Source of the DNA: Sphingomonas piscis
GTDB lineage: Bacteria > Pseudomonadota > Alphaproteobacteria > Sphingomonadales > Sphingomonadaceae
Direction: 5' to 3'
Assembly (NCBI RefSeq): GCF_011300455.1
Contig: NZ_CP049869.1
Span: 2,321,501 to 2,385,500, forward strand
DNA: 64,000 nucleotides
Shown here: positions 44,314 through 53,537 of the stretch, in pieces
How the letters are laid out: the number at the start of each line of letters is the position of its first letter
Position numbering within the stretch: position 1 is the stretch's first letter
Notes under the pieces: model-generated
The model's input: the letters and a program-made list of their open reading frames with translations, nothing else
Told to the model about the DNA's origin: nothing
The model's database searches: none
Translations under genes and position numbers: made by a program

Positions 44314-45281
44314 GACACGGCCTCTCTACTATGATCCGACAGCCGCCGGTCGATGGCGCTCCAGATCAGGCCGGGGACATCGCTGCCGTTGAAACGATCA
44401 ATTGCGACGATGCCGGTCGGCGAGGTGACGTTGATCTCCGTCAGCCACTTGCCACCGATCACGTCGATGCCGACGAACAGAAGCCCACGCCGCTTCAGCT
44501 CGGGGCCAAGCGCCTCGCAGATCTCCAGCTCGGTGGCCGTCAGCTCCGCGGCTTCAGCCGTCCCGCCCGCCGCGAGGTTGGAGCGGATTTCGCCTGCGCC
44601 CGGCCGGCGGTTGATCGCACCGGCGAATTCGCCATCGACCAAAACGATGCGCTTGTCTCCCTCGGTGACCTCCGGAAGAAACGCCTGGATCACGTGTGGC
44701 TCGCGGTAGGTGAGATTGAACATCTCCATCAGCGCCGACAGGTTGGCCCCGCCTTCCTCAATCTTGAACACCGCCTTGCCGGCGTTGCCGTGGAGCGGCT
44801 TCAGCACCGCCTCCCGATGCTGCTTCAGAAACTCGCGCGCGGCGCCGACCGAGCGGGTCAGCATGGTCGGCGGCATGAAGCGGGCGAAGTCGAGCACCCA
44901 TAATTTCTCGGGTGCATTGCGGACCGAGGCAGGATTGTTGACGACCAGTGTCTCGCCCTGAATTCGCTCCAGCAGGTGGGTAGCGGTGATGTAGCCGAGA
45001 TCGAACGGCGGATCCTGGCGCATCAGCACCACGTCGACATCCCGGCCAAGGTCGATGATCCTGAACTCGCCCAATCGGAAGTGATCGCCCTCGACCCGTT
45101 GAACGAACACCTCATGAGAGCCGGCATAGAGGCGGCCGTCCTGGTAGGTCAGGGCATCCACGAGATAGTGATGGAGCTTATGCCCGAGCTCCTGCGCCTT
45201 CAGCATCAGGGCGAAAGTGGAATCGCCGGCGATCCCGATCCCTTCGAGCGGGTCCATCTGGACGGCAACGCGCAGAGTCAT
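44310..45281 (-). CDS. gshB: glutathione synthase
   Basis: A 323-residue ATP-grasp enzyme joining gamma-glutamylcysteine and glycine. It begins MTLRVAVQMDPL, shows VLMRQDPPFDLGYITATHLLE, the ATP-grasp KPLHGNAGKAVF and ends the active region with GIDVIGGKWLTEINVTSPTG in part. I chose ATG 45281, preceded by GCGGG; a GTG at 45317 overlaps the yraN stop but has no usable ribosome site. It pairs functionally with gor at 32.7 kb. Confidence 0.93.
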   Translation of the reverse strand: MTLRVAVQMDPLEGIGIAGDSTFALMLKAQELGHKLHHYLVDALTYQDGRLYAGSHEVFVQRVEGDHFRLGEFRIIDLGRDVDVVLMRQDPPFDLGYITATHLLERIQGETLVVNNPASVRNAPEKLWVLDFARFMPPTMLTRSVGAAREFLKQHREAVLKPLHGNAGKAVFKIEEGGANLSALMEMFNLTYREPHVIQAFLPEVTEGDKRIVLVDGEFAGAINRRPGAGEIRSNLAAGGTAEAAELTATELEICEALGPELKRRGLLFVGIDVIGGKWLTEINVTSPTGIVAIDRFNGSDVPGLIWSAIDRRLSDHSREAVS

Positions 45282-45313
45282 GGGCGACCCGCTAGGCTGC
45301 ACAGATGCATTTG

Positions 45314-45664
45314 TCACCCTTGCCAGACGTTCGGCATGTGACGGGGAAAGTGCCGGGGAACAATGAAGATCGCATCGATACGCAGATCGTCACCTTCACG
45401 CATGTAGCGCGGGGCAAGACGCTCCGCCGCGACCGCGACGCGCCGCAGCCGGTGGGCATCCAGCGCTAGATTGGCAGCGTCCTGCGATGCGCGCGCCTTC
45501 ACCTCGATGAAGGCCAGCACCTTGCCGCGCCGCGCGACCAGGTCGACTTCGCCACCCGGCACCCGGGCGCGGGTTGCAAGGATTCGCCAGCCGTGGAGCC
45601 GGAGCCACCAGGCCGCGAGCCGTTCCGCGCGGCGGCCGCGATCCTCCGCCTCTCGCCGCTTCAA
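45314..45664 (-). CDS. YraN-family endonuclease-like protein
   Basis: A 116-residue protein of the UPF0102/YraN family, with a restriction-endonuclease-like core: GGEVDLVARRGKVLAFIEVKAR carries the D-x(n)-E-x-K pattern. The function is unproven; a role in recombination has been suggested. The start is TTG 45664, which overlaps the rsmI stop as TTGA; the longer frame to 45907 lies over rsmI in another frame. rsmI-yraN is a very common pair. Confidence 0.85.
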   Translation of the reverse strand: MKRREAEDRGRRAERLAAWWLRLHGWRILATRARVPGGEVDLVARRGKVLAFIEVKARASQDAANLALDAHRLRRVAVAAERLAPRYMREGDDLRIDAIFIVPRHFPRHMPNVWQG

Positions 45665-46497
45665 CTTTTCGCCAGTTCCAGCGCCCGCGCATAGGCCCGC
45701 TTGCGCGGCACGCCGAGGGTCTCGGCGACCTCGGCGGCGGCGCGGGATGGGGACAAGCGGGCAAGCGCCTCGGCGAGAGCGGTGTCGACGGCGTCGTCCG
45801 ATGCCTCTTCTGCTTCGGGAGGCGGGCCGACGACGATCACGATCTCTCCTTTTGGCGGCGTGTCGCGGTATCGCTCGGCAAGTTCCGCCAAGGTGCCGGT
45901 GACGCACTCCTCGTGAAGCTTGGTGATCTCCCGCACCACCGCTCCATCGCGCCCTGCCAGGCCTTGGTTCAGGGCGGCAAGGGCCTCTCGGAGTCGCGGC
46001 CCGCTCTCGTAAAAAACGAGCGAAGCGCGCAGTCCTGCAAACTCCGCCACGGCGTCGGCCCGTGCCTTGGCCTTGGACGGAAGGAAACCAGCGAAAAGGA
46101 AACGGTCGGTCGGCAGTCCTGCCAAGGTCAGCGCCGCGATCAAGGCTGCCGGTCCTGGTACCGTATGCACTGCATGGCCGGCGGCGCGGGCTGCGCGGAC
46201 CAGCTTATAGCCAGGATCGGATATCAGCGGCGTTCCCGCATCGCTGACCAGCACGACCGCCTGGTCGCCAAGACGCTGCAGAATGGCTTCGCGGTCCGCT
46301 TCGCTCGAATGGTCGTGGTAGTTCTGCATCCGCACCTTCGACCCGGCGTGTGCGAGCAGCTTGGCCGTCACTCTTTTGTCTTCGGCCAGAATGAGATCGG
46401 CGCGGCGAAGCACGTCGGCGGCGCGCGGGCTGAGGTCGCCCAGATTGCCGATCGGAGTGGCCACGACATAGAGGCCGGGGGCTAGCGGAGCGTCCAT
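45661..46497 (-). CDS. rsmI: 16S rRNA (cytidine(1402)-2'-O)-methyltransferase
   Basis: A 278-residue tetrapyrrole-methylase-fold enzyme. The N-terminus has LYVVATPIGNLGDLSPRA, then LAEDKRV, VSDAGTPLISDPGYKLV and FAGFLPSK. It methylates C1402 in the decoding centre. ATG 46497 has GAGG 8 nt upstream and is better than the TTG at 46524. It heads rsmI-yraN-gshB-dedA, each gene overlapping or close to the next. Confidence 0.93.
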   Translation of the reverse strand: MDAPLAPGLYVVATPIGNLGDLSPRAADVLRRADLILAEDKRVTAKLLAHAGSKVRMQNYHDHSSEADREAILQRLGDQAVVLVSDAGTPLISDPGYKLVRAARAAGHAVHTVPGPAALIAALTLAGLPTDRFLFAGFLPSKAKARADAVAEFAGLRASLVFYESGPRLREALAALNQGLAGRDGAVVREITKLHEECVTGTLAELAERYRDTPPKGEIVIVVGPPPEAEEASDDAVDTALAEALARLSPSRAAAEVAETLGVPRKRAYARALELAKS

Positions 46498-46584
46498 TAG
46501 TGCCGCCTCAATAAGCGCTTTCAAAGCGTGTCGAAAAGAGTCATCATCCGGTCATCGACGTCCCTTGGGAGAGGAGAGGATGCG

Positions 46585-46917
46585 ATGATCATACTGACGA
46601 TGGCGTCCGCCATTTCGTTGCTCGGCCTGCAAGCCTCGGTGAATGCGCCGAGAAGCGCCTTTGCCACCTGTATTAGGGAAGCAAGCGCCAAGGCCAAGGC
46701 CGACAATGTGACGGTCGACGCCTACAAGGACTATGTCCGTGCTGCGTGCGATCCGGCGGGGTCCAAGCTCAAGAATGCACTGGTTGCATTCGACACCAAG
46801 AACGGTGTTTCGAAGGCGCGGGCGAGCGAGGATGCCGAGATGGAGGTCGACGACACGTTCGACGCCGACATCCGCACGTACAAAAGGCTGAACGGGCCGA
46901 GCCCGCAGGTCCAGTAG
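46585..46917 (+). CDS. small secreted protein of unknown function
   Basis: A 110-residue protein with a likely Sec signal peptide (MIILTMASAISLLGLQASVN, cleavage near residue 21-24). The mature part has two Cys residues (TCIREA and RAACDPAG), probably a disulfide, and Lys/Ala-rich helices. No named family is recognised. GGAGAGGA lies just upstream of ATG 46585, which I prefer over a GTG at 46528. It is divergent from rsmI. Confidence 0.7.
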   Translation: MIILTMASAISLLGLQASVNAPRSAFATCIREASAKAKADNVTVDAYKDYVRAACDPAGSKLKNALVAFDTKNGVSKARASEDAEMEVDDTFDADIRTYKRLNGPSPQVQ

Positions 46918-46927
46918 GACCGTCAAG

Positions 46928-48178
46928 CTAGGCCGCGATCCGGCCGAGGATATGGTCGAGCAGCAGCCGTCCCGCGGCCGTGGTCCGGATGTGCCCGCCG
47001 TCTCGCTCCAGATGTCCCGTTGCCACGAGACGCTCGACCTCTGCCCAGTCGACGAGCGCTGGAACCTGCAACCGCTGGGCCAGTGCGTCCGCATCGAGGC
47101 CTTCGGCAAGGCGAAGGCCCATCACCAGCGCCTCGTCGGCCGCCTCGGAGGGTGTGACTTCAGCCTCCTCGACGATGCCGTGGCCGTTGCGATCGATTGC
47201 TTTCAGGAAGTTTTCGGGCTTGCGGTGGCGAACGGTTCGAGCGCCGAGCCGGCGGCCGTGCGCACCGGGCCCGACACCGGTATAATCGCGGTAACGCCAG
47301 TAGGTGAGGTTATGGCGGCTTTCCTGGCCGACACGCGCATGGTTGCTGATCTCGTACGCAGGGAGGCCCGCGCCGGCGGTGCGTTGCTGCGTATGCTCGA
47401 ACATTGCGGCGGCGATTTCGGTGTCGAGCGGCTCGAACTTGCCCGCCGCATGTAGCGCCGCGAAGCGGGTGCCGGGCTCGATGGTCAGCTCATACAGCGA
47501 CAAGTGATCGGTGCCGAAGGCAAGTGCCTCGTCGAGGCGGCGCTCCCACGTATCCTCCGTCTCGCCTGGAAGAGCGTAGATGAGATCTAAGCTCACCCGG
47601 CCGAACTGCGCCTGCGCGATCGCCAGCGCGCGGCGGCCCTCGTCGGCGGAGTGGGCACGGCCTAAGAAGCCGAGCTGCCTGTCATTGAAGCTCTGAATGC
47701 CGAGCGACAGGCGATTGACGCCCGCCGCCGACAGGTCGGCAAAACGATCCGCCTCGACCGAGTTGGGATTGGCCTCGAGCGTAATCTCCAGATCGCCGGC
47801 CGGCGCCCAGGCGGCCGTTGCGGCATCGATCAGGGCCGACACGGTCGCGGGGTCCATCAGTGAGGGAGTGCCGCCGCCGAAGAAGATGGACGTCAGCCGT
47901 CGTCCAGGCAGGAGAGCCGCTTCGTGCCGGAGATCGGCAAGCAAGGCCGCGCGCCACAAATCCTGATCAATGCTGGAGCGAACATGGCTGTTGAAGTCGC
48001 AATAGGGGCATTTGGCGACGCAGAACGGCCAGTGGACGTAGAGCGCAAGAGCGTCAGTATTCTCTACAACACCGTTCGTCTTGAGCGAAGTCGAAAGGCG
48101 GTGCACCGCGTCCGTCGGGTAGCCCCCTTCGACTAGGCCGCTCGCGCGGCTCTGCTTAGCACGAACGAGCGTTGTCAC
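46928..48178 (-). CDS. hemW: radical SAM heme chaperone HemW
   Basis: A 416-residue protein related to coproporphyrinogen dehydrogenase but acting as a heme chaperone. It has [21 protein letters not shown] with the CxxxCxxC cluster motif in part, FFGGGTPS for SAM binding, and [10 protein letters not shown]. It lacks the second N-terminal features of true HemN. The GTG start overlaps rdgB by GTGA. The first about 35 codons are read through a REP-like repeat (48072-48168), so homology begins only at about residue 40; GTG 48106 is the last alternative start. Confidence 0.9.
   Translation of the reverse strand: MTTLVRAKQSRASGLVEGGYPTDAVHRLSTSLKTNGVVENTDALALYVHWPFCVAKCPYCDFNSHVRSSIDQDLWRAALLADLRHEAALLPGRRLTSIFFGGGTPSLMDPATVSALIDAATAAWAPAGDLEITLEANPNSVEADRFADLSAAGVNRLSLGIQSFNDRQLGFLGRAHSADEGRRALAIAQAQFGRVSLDLIYALPGETEDTWERRLDEALAFGTDHLSLYELTIEPGTRFAALHAAGKFEPLDTEIAAAMFEHTQQRTAGAGLPAYEISNHARVGQESRHNLTYWRYRDYTGVGPGAHGRRLGARTVRHRKPENFLKAIDRNGHGIVEEAEVTPSEAADEALVMGLRLAEGLDADALAQRLQVPALVDWAEVERLVATGHLERDGGHIRTTAAGRLLLDHILGRIAA
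48072..48168. repeat. REP-like inverted repeat inside the 5' end of hemW
   Basis: The ends are inverted copies of CGTTCGT: CGTTCGTCTTGAGCGAAGTC begins at 48073 and the complement of CGTTCGTGCTAAGCAGAG ends at 48167. The right arm holds an additional GCCGCGCGAGCGGC hairpin. Sequences of the form CGTTCGTGCTGAGC...GTCGAAG are common palindromic intergenic repeats of sphingomonads. Confidence 0.7.
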
Positions 48179-48786
48179 TTCTCTAAGGCAGCCACCAGCT
48201 TGGCGAACGCGTCGGCGCGGTGGCTGATGCGGTGCTTTTCGTCCTGGTCCATCTCGCCGAACGTCTCGTCGCGGCCGGCTGCAGCGAACATGGGGTCATA
48301 TCCGAAACCTTTGTCGCCGCGCGGCGGCCAGACGAGGGTACCGTCCACCCGGCCTTCAAACGTCTCGCACTGCCCGTCGTTGGGCCAGGCGATGGCCAAG
48401 GCGCAGGCGAAGTGAGCGTCGCGGCTAGCCTCGGGACCAAGCGCGTCGAGTTCCTGCCAAACCTTGCTCATTCCGCGCATCCAGTCGCGGTTGCCGTCCT
48501 CGTCCTCCGCCCAATTGGCGGTGAACACGCCGGGGCGGCCGCCAAGCGCATCGACGCACAGGCCGCTGTCGTCGGAAAGCGCTGGAAGCCCGCTCAGATC
48601 CGCAGCAGAGCGCGCCTTGAGGTCGGCATTGTCGGCGAAGGTGACGCCGGTCTCATCCGGCGAGGGGAGATCGAGGTCGGCGGCGCTCAGGCACTCGATC
48701 CCGAACGGCGCCAGAAGCGCCCGTATCTCGCGCAACTTGCCCGAATTGTGGGTCGCGATGACCAATTTGTCGCCGATCTCCCTCAC
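48175..48786 (-). CDS. rdgB: XTP/dITP pyrophosphatase
   Basis: A 203-residue HAM1-family enzyme that removes non-canonical purine nucleotides. Motifs are [15 protein letters not shown] at the N-terminus, [17 protein letters not shown] and the KGFGYDPMF loop, then HRISHRADA. It overlaps rph upstream and hemW downstream by 4 nt each. Confidence 0.95.
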   Translation of the reverse strand: MREIGDKLVIATHNSGKLREIRALLAPFGIECLSAADLDLPSPDETGVTFADNADLKARSAADLSGLPALSDDSGLCVDALGGRPGVFTANWAEDEDGNRDWMRGMSKVWQELDALGPEASRDAHFACALAIAWPNDGQCETFEGRVDGTLVWPPRGDKGFGYDPMFAAAGRDETFGEMDQDEKHRISHRADAFAKLVAALEK

Positions 48787-49499
48787 CGGCCGGTCGCCTT
48801 CAGCTGCGCAGCGAAAATGTCGCCGCAGCCGATTCGGGCAAGGCGGAGCAGCCGAAGCAGCCCTTCCTCGTCGAACGTCTCGCCCTCGGCCGTCAGCTGC
48901 GCCTCGACGATCGCGCCGTCGGCCGTCAGCACGAAATTGCCGTCACTGCCGGCGGTCGAATCCTCGAGATAATCGAGGTCGAGCACCGCATTGCCGTTGT
49001 GAATGCCGCAGCTGACCGCAGCCACCTGGGTGCGGATCGGGTCGTCGACGAGAGCCTTCTTCTCCAGCAATTTGTCGACGGCGATGCGCAGTGCGACCCA
49101 GGCGCCGGATATGGAGGCGGTGCGGGTGCCGCCGTCGGCCTGGATGACGTCGCAGTCGACGATGACCTGCCGTTCGCCCAGCTTCGGCAGGTCGACCACG
49201 GCGCGCAGGGAGCGGCCGATCAGCCGCTGGATTTCTTGCGTGCGACCCGACTGCTTGCCCTTGGCGGCTTCGCGATTGCCGCGCGTGTGGGTGGCGCGGG
49301 GCAGCATGCCATATTCGGCGGTGACCCAGCCTTGGCCTTTGCCGCGAAGGAAGGGCGGTACCTTCTCCTCGACCGAGGCGGTGACCAGCACGCGGGTCTG
49401 GCCGAAGCTGACGAGGCAGCTGCCTTCGGCATGAACGGTGAAGCCGGGCTCGAACGTCAGTTCGCGCATCTGGTCGGGGGCGCGTCCGGATGGCCGCAT
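48783..49499 (-). CDS. rph: ribonuclease PH
   Basis: A 238-residue phosphorolytic exonuclease trimming tRNA 3' ends. The sequence has [20 protein letters not shown] in part, [29 protein letters not shown] and [19 protein letters not shown] 49499 has AGAGGA 6 nt upstream; the ATG at 49505 is too close to it. The order rph-rdgB-hemW is common in Alphaproteobacteria, where hrcA lies divergently upstream, as here. Confidence 0.95.
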   Translation of the reverse strand: MRPSGRAPDQMRELTFEPGFTVHAEGSCLVSFGQTRVLVTASVEEKVPPFLRGKGQGWVTAEYGMLPRATHTRGNREAAKGKQSGRTQEIQRLIGRSLRAVVDLPKLGERQVIVDCDVIQADGGTRTASISGAWVALRIAVDKLLEKKALVDDPIRTQVAAVSCGIHNGNAVLDLDYLEDSTAGSDGNFVLTADGAIVEAQLTAEGETFDEEGLLRLLRLARIGCGDIFAAQLKATGR

Positions 49500-49573
49500 C
49501 GTCATTCCTCTCGTCTAAGCTGAAGGGCGGCCATATGGTTGTGGCAACGCACATTCAACCGAAAGGGTCGCCG

Positions 49574-50089
49574 ATGCGGCTGATTGGCCTTGCTGCCTTG
49601 TGTCTAGCCTCCTGCACCGCAGCACCGGTCGCGGACCCGCCCCCGTCGCCTGCAAGCAGCATCGGCGAGGTCAGCGCGGAGGTGAACAGCTGGGGCGTCA
49701 CCCTCCGCGAATGGACGGTCGAGGGAGACGGTGCCGTCAAGCATGTCTCGGGCCTGAAAGTCGGCGTCGATCCCAACGGCACCATGCTGGAGACGCGACG
49801 GCTTCGATTGACGCCCGAGCAGCTCGGTGAGGTGAGAACCGCGATCGCCAGCCTGAAGGCCGCGCTCAGCGAGCCGGAGGGGTGCAACGAGAAAAGGACG
49901 GACGGGCCCTACGGTACCTTTACGTGGGTTCAAAATGGCACTCGTCAGGCCGTGCGCTTCAGCGCGAATTGCGTCGCCGGACGCGATTCACGGGTTGCGA
50001 GCGCCATCTTTCACGCCGACCGGATCGTCGATGACGCTGCCAAAGCGACGGAGGCGGTCGAACGTCACACATATCGGGAGCAGCGTTGA
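49574..50089 (+). CDS. putative lipoprotein of unknown function
   Basis: A 171-residue protein beginning MRLIGLAALCLASCTAAP, a short lipoprotein signal with lipobox LASC (Cys17). The mature part is soluble, with a Pro-rich start, two further Cys and no recognised family. AAAGGG lies 7 nt ahead of ATG 49574. It lies between rph and hrcA, a place where unrelated small genes are inserted in related genomes. Confidence 0.7.
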   Translation: MRLIGLAALCLASCTAAPVADPPPSPASSIGEVSAEVNSWGVTLREWTVEGDGAVKHVSGLKVGVDPNGTMLETRRLRLTPEQLGEVRTAIASLKAALSEPEGCNEKRTDGPYGTFTWVQNGTRQAVRFSANCVAGRDSRVASAIFHADRIVDDAAKATEAVERHTYREQR

Positions 50090-50120
50090 GCTAACCGACG
50101 CACCTTCCTACATCACGGGC

Positions 50121-51152
50121 ATGAGCCAGATCGTCGAACTGACCGACCGCATGCGCGCGATCTTTGGGCTGGTCGTCGAGTCTTACCTCGAGCGCGGGCA
50201 GCCGGTGGGCTCAAAGGTGCTGGCGGGCAGCGTCAACCTATCGCCCGCCTCGATCCGCAACGTCATGCAGGAGCTTGAGGAGCGGGGGCTGCTTACCCAC
50301 CCGCACACCTCCGCGGGCCGGGTGCCGACGGAGATAGGGCTGCGCCTGTTCGTCGACGGCATCATGCAAGCCGCCGTGCCCCATCCGCGCGAGCGGGCGG
50401 CGATCGAGGCGCGGATCGCGCGCGAGCAACCGATCGAGGACAAGCTGACTGCGGCGTCGCTGGCCTTGTCGGGCCTGTCCTCCTGCGCCGGGGTCGTCAT
50501 GGCGCCGAAGCAGGACATGAGGCTGAAGCAGCTCAACTTCATGATGCTCGACCCGAGCCGCGCGCTGGCGGTGCTGGTCGGAGCGGACGGAAGCGTCGAA
50601 AATCGCATCGTCGAGCTTGACGGCATGACGGCGCCGTCTGCGCTGACGGAGGTCAGCAACTTCATCAACGCGCGGTTGGCCGGGCTGACTCTCGCCGAGG
50701 CGGAGGCGCGGCTGCGGGCCGAGATCCTGGAGCAGAAGCAGGCGGTGGACCGCACGGCGGCGGAGCTGGTCGCAACCGGGCTTGCGTCCTGGACTACCGA
50801 TCATGCGCGCCGACCGGTGCTGATCGTCAGCGGCCATGCCAACCTGATCGATGAAAGCGCCGCCGAGGATCTGGAGCGCGTTCGCCTGCTTCTCGACGAG
50901 TTGGAAAAGAGGCAGGAAATCGCCCGCGTATTGGAAGGCGCCCGCGACGCGCCGGGCTGCCGAATCTTCATCGGCAGCGAGAACCGGCTGTTCGCTTTGT
51001 CCGGCTCATCGGTGATCGCCGCCCCCTATCGCGGGAGCAATGGCGAGGTGGTCGGCGTTGTGGGCGTGATCGGGCCGACGCGGTTGAACTATGCGCGCGT
51101 GGTCCCCATGGTGGATTTTACAGCCAATGCGCTCACGAGATTGATGGCATGA
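50121..51152 (+). CDS. hrcA: heat-inducible transcription repressor HrcA
   Basis: A 343-residue repressor of heat-shock genes. The N-terminal winged helix has LSPASIRNVMQELEERGLLTHPHTSAGRVPT in part, with the typical HTSAGRVPT. The GAF-like middle and C-terminal dimer parts end with GPTRLNYARVVPMVDFTA. ATG 50121 gives the standard length; the frame is open to 49935 within the lipoprotein gene. HrcA binds CIRCE (TTAGCACTC-N9-GAGTGCTAA), but I find no such site in front of this gene, so the regulated groE operon is elsewhere. Confidence 0.95.
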   Translation: MSQIVELTDRMRAIFGLVVESYLERGQPVGSKVLAGSVNLSPASIRNVMQELEERGLLTHPHTSAGRVPTEIGLRLFVDGIMQAAVPHPRERAAIEARIAREQPIEDKLTAASLALSGLSSCAGVVMAPKQDMRLKQLNFMMLDPSRALAVLVGADGSVENRIVELDGMTAPSALTEVSNFINARLAGLTLAEAEARLRAEILEQKQAVDRTAAELVATGLASWTTDHARRPVLIVSGHANLIDESAAEDLERVRLLLDELEKRQEIARVLEGARDAPGCRIFIGSENRLFALSGSSVIAAPYRGSNGEVVGVVGVIGPTRLNYARVVPMVDFTANALTRLMA

Positions 51153-51697
51153 ACGAGGAAAATAACTTGCAAGAAGAAGCGGAAGATCTCCGCCAGGAAA
51201 CCGCCGAGGGCTCGCCCGAACTTCAGGAACACGACCGGGTCGCCGAGCTCGAAAAGCAGCTCGAGGAAGCGAACCAGAAGGCGCTCTATGCCGCGGCCGA
51301 GACGCAGAACGTCCGCCGCCGGCTGGAAGCCGAGAAGCAGCAAGCGTCGGCCTATGCCGCGACGGGCTTCGCCCGCGACATGCTGGCGATCCGCGACCAT
51401 CTGGAGCGTGCGCTCGCCGCGGTGAGCGAGGAGCTTCGCGCCGACCAGACGGCCGCCAATTTCCTGGCGGGCATCGAGGCGACCGCGCGCGAACTCGATT
51501 CGGTGTTTCAGCGCAACGGCGTTGCCCGCATTACCGCCAAGGGCGAGAAGCTGGATCCGCACAAGCATCAGGCGATGGTCGAAATCCCATCGGCGGATGC
51601 GGAGCCGGGAACGATCGTCGAGGAGATGCAGGCGGGCTATATGATGAAGGACCGCCTTCTTCGCCCGGCGTTGGTGGCTGTAGCCAAGGAAGCCTAG
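51149..51697 (+). CDS. grpE: nucleotide exchange factor GrpE
   Basis: A 182-residue DnaK co-chaperone. A Glu-rich N-terminal coiled coil (about residues 1-60) is followed by AETQNVRRRLEAEKQQ, the central helices, and the beta domain with GVARITAKGEKLDPHKHQA and VVEEMQAGYMMKDRLLRPA-like sequence. It overlaps hrcA by ATGA. dnaK and dnaJ are not in the window. Confidence 0.95.
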   Translation: MNEENNLQEEAEDLRQETAEGSPELQEHDRVAELEKQLEEANQKALYAAAETQNVRRRLEAEKQQASAYAATGFARDMLAIRDHLERALAAVSEELRADQTAANFLAGIEATARELDSVFQRNGVARITAKGEKLDPHKHQAMVEIPSADAEPGTIVEEMQAGYMMKDRLLRPALVAVAKEA

Positions 51698-51741
51698 TTC
51701 TACACTAGACAATAGATAAGTGGTTGATTAGGCGGGGTGGC

Positions 51742-52503
51742 ATGCGTGCCGCCTTCGCCCAGCCACCTGCATCGTCAGCTTCGAAACCGCTGGTCGGCGT
51801 GCTGTGCAGCAACGACTTCCACGAGCGGCCGGTGCAAAGCGTTGCCACCCGCTTCATCGATCCGCTGACGCACGTCTCGGGCGTCGACGTGCTGCTCGTG
51901 CCGGCCATATCCGCAGCGATCGATCCGAAGTCCGTCGCGTCCCGCCTCGACGGACTGCTCCTGACCGGCTCACGAAGCAATGTCGCGCCGAGCGCCTATG
52001 GCGGGAAAGGCGAGGTCGCGAACCTCGATCCGGACCGGGATGCGGTCGCCTTCGCTCTTGCGGCCGAGCTGATCGACCGGGGTAAGCCGGTGTTCGGCAT
52101 CTGCCGCGGCCTTCAGGAGATCAACGTCCTGTTCGGCGGTTCGCTGCGCGCCGATGTCGCCCATGGCCATCAGCATCCGGATTCCCGGGCCTTGGCATTC
52201 GAACATTGGTTCGGTCATCGCCACGACGTGCAGCTGTCGAGGAATGGCGTGCTGCACGCGGGCGGGCCTGAGCGCATCCAGGTCACGTCGGTCCACGAGC
52301 AGGGCGTCGATCGGCTGGGGGCCGACCTTCGGGTGGATGCGGTGGCCGCCGAGGACGGACTGATCGAAGCCGTGGTCGGCACCAGCGCACCGGTTCTTGC
52401 AGTGCAATGGCATCCGGAGTGCGATGCTCACCGCTGCGGTGTCAGCCGACGCTTTTTCGAATTGTTCGGCCGATCGGCAGCAGGCGGTGGATTGGCGGCC
52501 TGA
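51742..52503 (+). CDS. gamma-glutamyl-gamma-aminobutyrate hydrolase family protein (PuuD-like)
   Basis: A 253-residue class I glutamine-amidotransferase-like hydrolase. The nucleophile Cys is in PVFGICRGLQEINVLFGG and the catalytic His/Glu in VQWHPE. The N-terminus PLVGVLCSND and DGLLLTGSRSNVAP agree with peptidase family C26. The likely role is cleavage of gamma-glutamyl amides in polyamine breakdown, but no other puu genes are near. ATG 51742 has GGGGTGG upstream. Confidence 0.85.
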   Translation: MRAAFAQPPASSASKPLVGVLCSNDFHERPVQSVATRFIDPLTHVSGVDVLLVPAISAAIDPKSVASRLDGLLLTGSRSNVAPSAYGGKGEVANLDPDRDAVAFALAAELIDRGKPVFGICRGLQEINVLFGGSLRADVAHGHQHPDSRALAFEHWFGHRHDVQLSRNGVLHAGGPERIQVTSVHEQGVDRLGADLRVDAVAAEDGLIEAVVGTSAPVLAVQWHPECDAHRCGVSRRFFELFGRSAAGGGLAA

Positions 52504-52539
52504 CGGAACGCGCTGCCCGGGGCTGACGTTGCGGACCTC

Positions 52540-53082
52540 ATGGGCAGCACTCCGACCATTCCGCCGCCAGAGCCGGACAGCCTTAACTCATCGTTGAGGC
52601 GCAATATCGAGGCGCTCCGGCGCCGGCGCGAGCACGAAGAAGCGAATGCCACCCTTGAAGAACGGGTGGCGCAGGCAATCACCCGGTTCACCGGCTCGAT
52701 GCGCTTCGTCTATGTGCACGCGGCGCTTTACGGCTTCTGGATCATCGCGAATCTCGGTCTGGTCGGCATCAAGCCGTGGGATCCGAGCTTTGTCGTCTTA
52801 GCGATGATCGCGTCGGTCGAGGCGATCTTCCTGTCGACATTCATCCTGATCAGTCAGAACCGCATGTCGGCGGTGGCCGAACGGCGTGCGGAGCTCGACC
52901 TCCAGGTCAGTTTGCTTGCCGAACATGAGATCACAAAGCTGGTCCAGCTTGTTTCCGAGATGGCCGACAAGATGGATGTCGCGCACGATGCCCGGCGCGA
53001 CATCGATGAGCTGAAGCATATGGTCGCGCCGGAGGCCGTGCTGGACGCGATCGAGGCAAACGAACCCTCGGCCAAAGGTTAG
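52540..53082 (+). CDS. DUF1003 membrane protein
   Basis: A 180-residue protein with a charged N-terminal region, two membrane helices at about residues 55-105 (FVYVHAALYGFWIIANLG and FVVLAMIASVEAIFLSTFIL) and the SQNRMSAVAERRAELDLQVS stretch typical of DUF1003. A helical tail follows. Function unknown. It converges on the small metallopeptidase with a 4-nt overlap. Confidence 0.88.
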   Translation: MGSTPTIPPPEPDSLNSSLRRNIEALRRRREHEEANATLEERVAQAITRFTGSMRFVYVHAALYGFWIIANLGLVGIKPWDPSFVVLAMIASVEAIFLSTFILISQNRMSAVAERRAELDLQVSLLAEHEITKLVQLVSEMADKMDVAHDARRDIDELKHMVAPEAVLDAIEANEPSAKG

Positions 53083-53537
53083 AAGGGCAGCACGGGCTCC
53101 AGCTCCGGCAGGGAAGGCCAATCCGGCGCTGTTCTTCCGTGCCGTTGCATGAACACATGCCGGACGATCTCGGCCTGTTGTTCGAGGCCGTAGCGGTCAA
53201 ACGGCTGACCGGGCCGGAACTCATAACGGTAGCGGCAGAAAGGGTGGCGCATCAGCGGCAGGTAGAAGCGGCCGCGATGCTGCGACTGCCAGACATGGGT
53301 CATTTCGTGAATGAAGAGGCCCTGCTTGCCCAGCGGTTCGGCCGCGAAATCCTCAGACCAGAGCTGTCCGTGCGGGTGGAAGTGGATGTTGCCGGTCGGG
53401 GCCATGGCAACCTCCTTTGGCTGAAACAGCCACCATTTGCGGCGCACCAGATGCACGTGGCCATAGTCGATGGCGTCGCCGAACATGGATTGGGCGAGTG
53501 CGGTTTCTCCTGGAGTGAGTGGTCGCTGATCCGTCAT
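53079..53537 (-). CDS. DUF4157-like zinc metallopeptidase
   Basis: A 152-residue protein with the zinc motif HEMTHVWQ (H-E-x-x-H) in GLFIHEMTHVWQSQ and RKWWLFQPK ahead of it. It resembles the small eCIS/vgr-associated core metallopeptidases and DUF4157-like proteins of sphingomonads. No signal peptide is seen. The start ATG (53537) lies inside the end of a palindromic repeat (53532-53608); the frame stays open through the whole repeat to 53624, so the annotated start may be extended wrongly elsewhere. Confidence 0.75.
   Translation of the reverse strand: MTDQRPLTPGETALAQSMFGDAIDYGHVHLVRRKWWLFQPKEVAMAPTGNIHFHPHGQLWSEDFAAEPLGKQGLFIHEMTHVWQSQHRGRFYLPLMRHPFCRYRYEFRPGQPFDRYGLEQQAEIVRHVFMQRHGRTAPDWPSLPELEPVLPF

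Noticed and set aside
50090..50120. CIRCE operator in front of hrcA
   Set aside because: The TTAGCACTC-N9-GAGTGCTAA repeat is absent here and nowhere evident upstream of hrcA or grpE.
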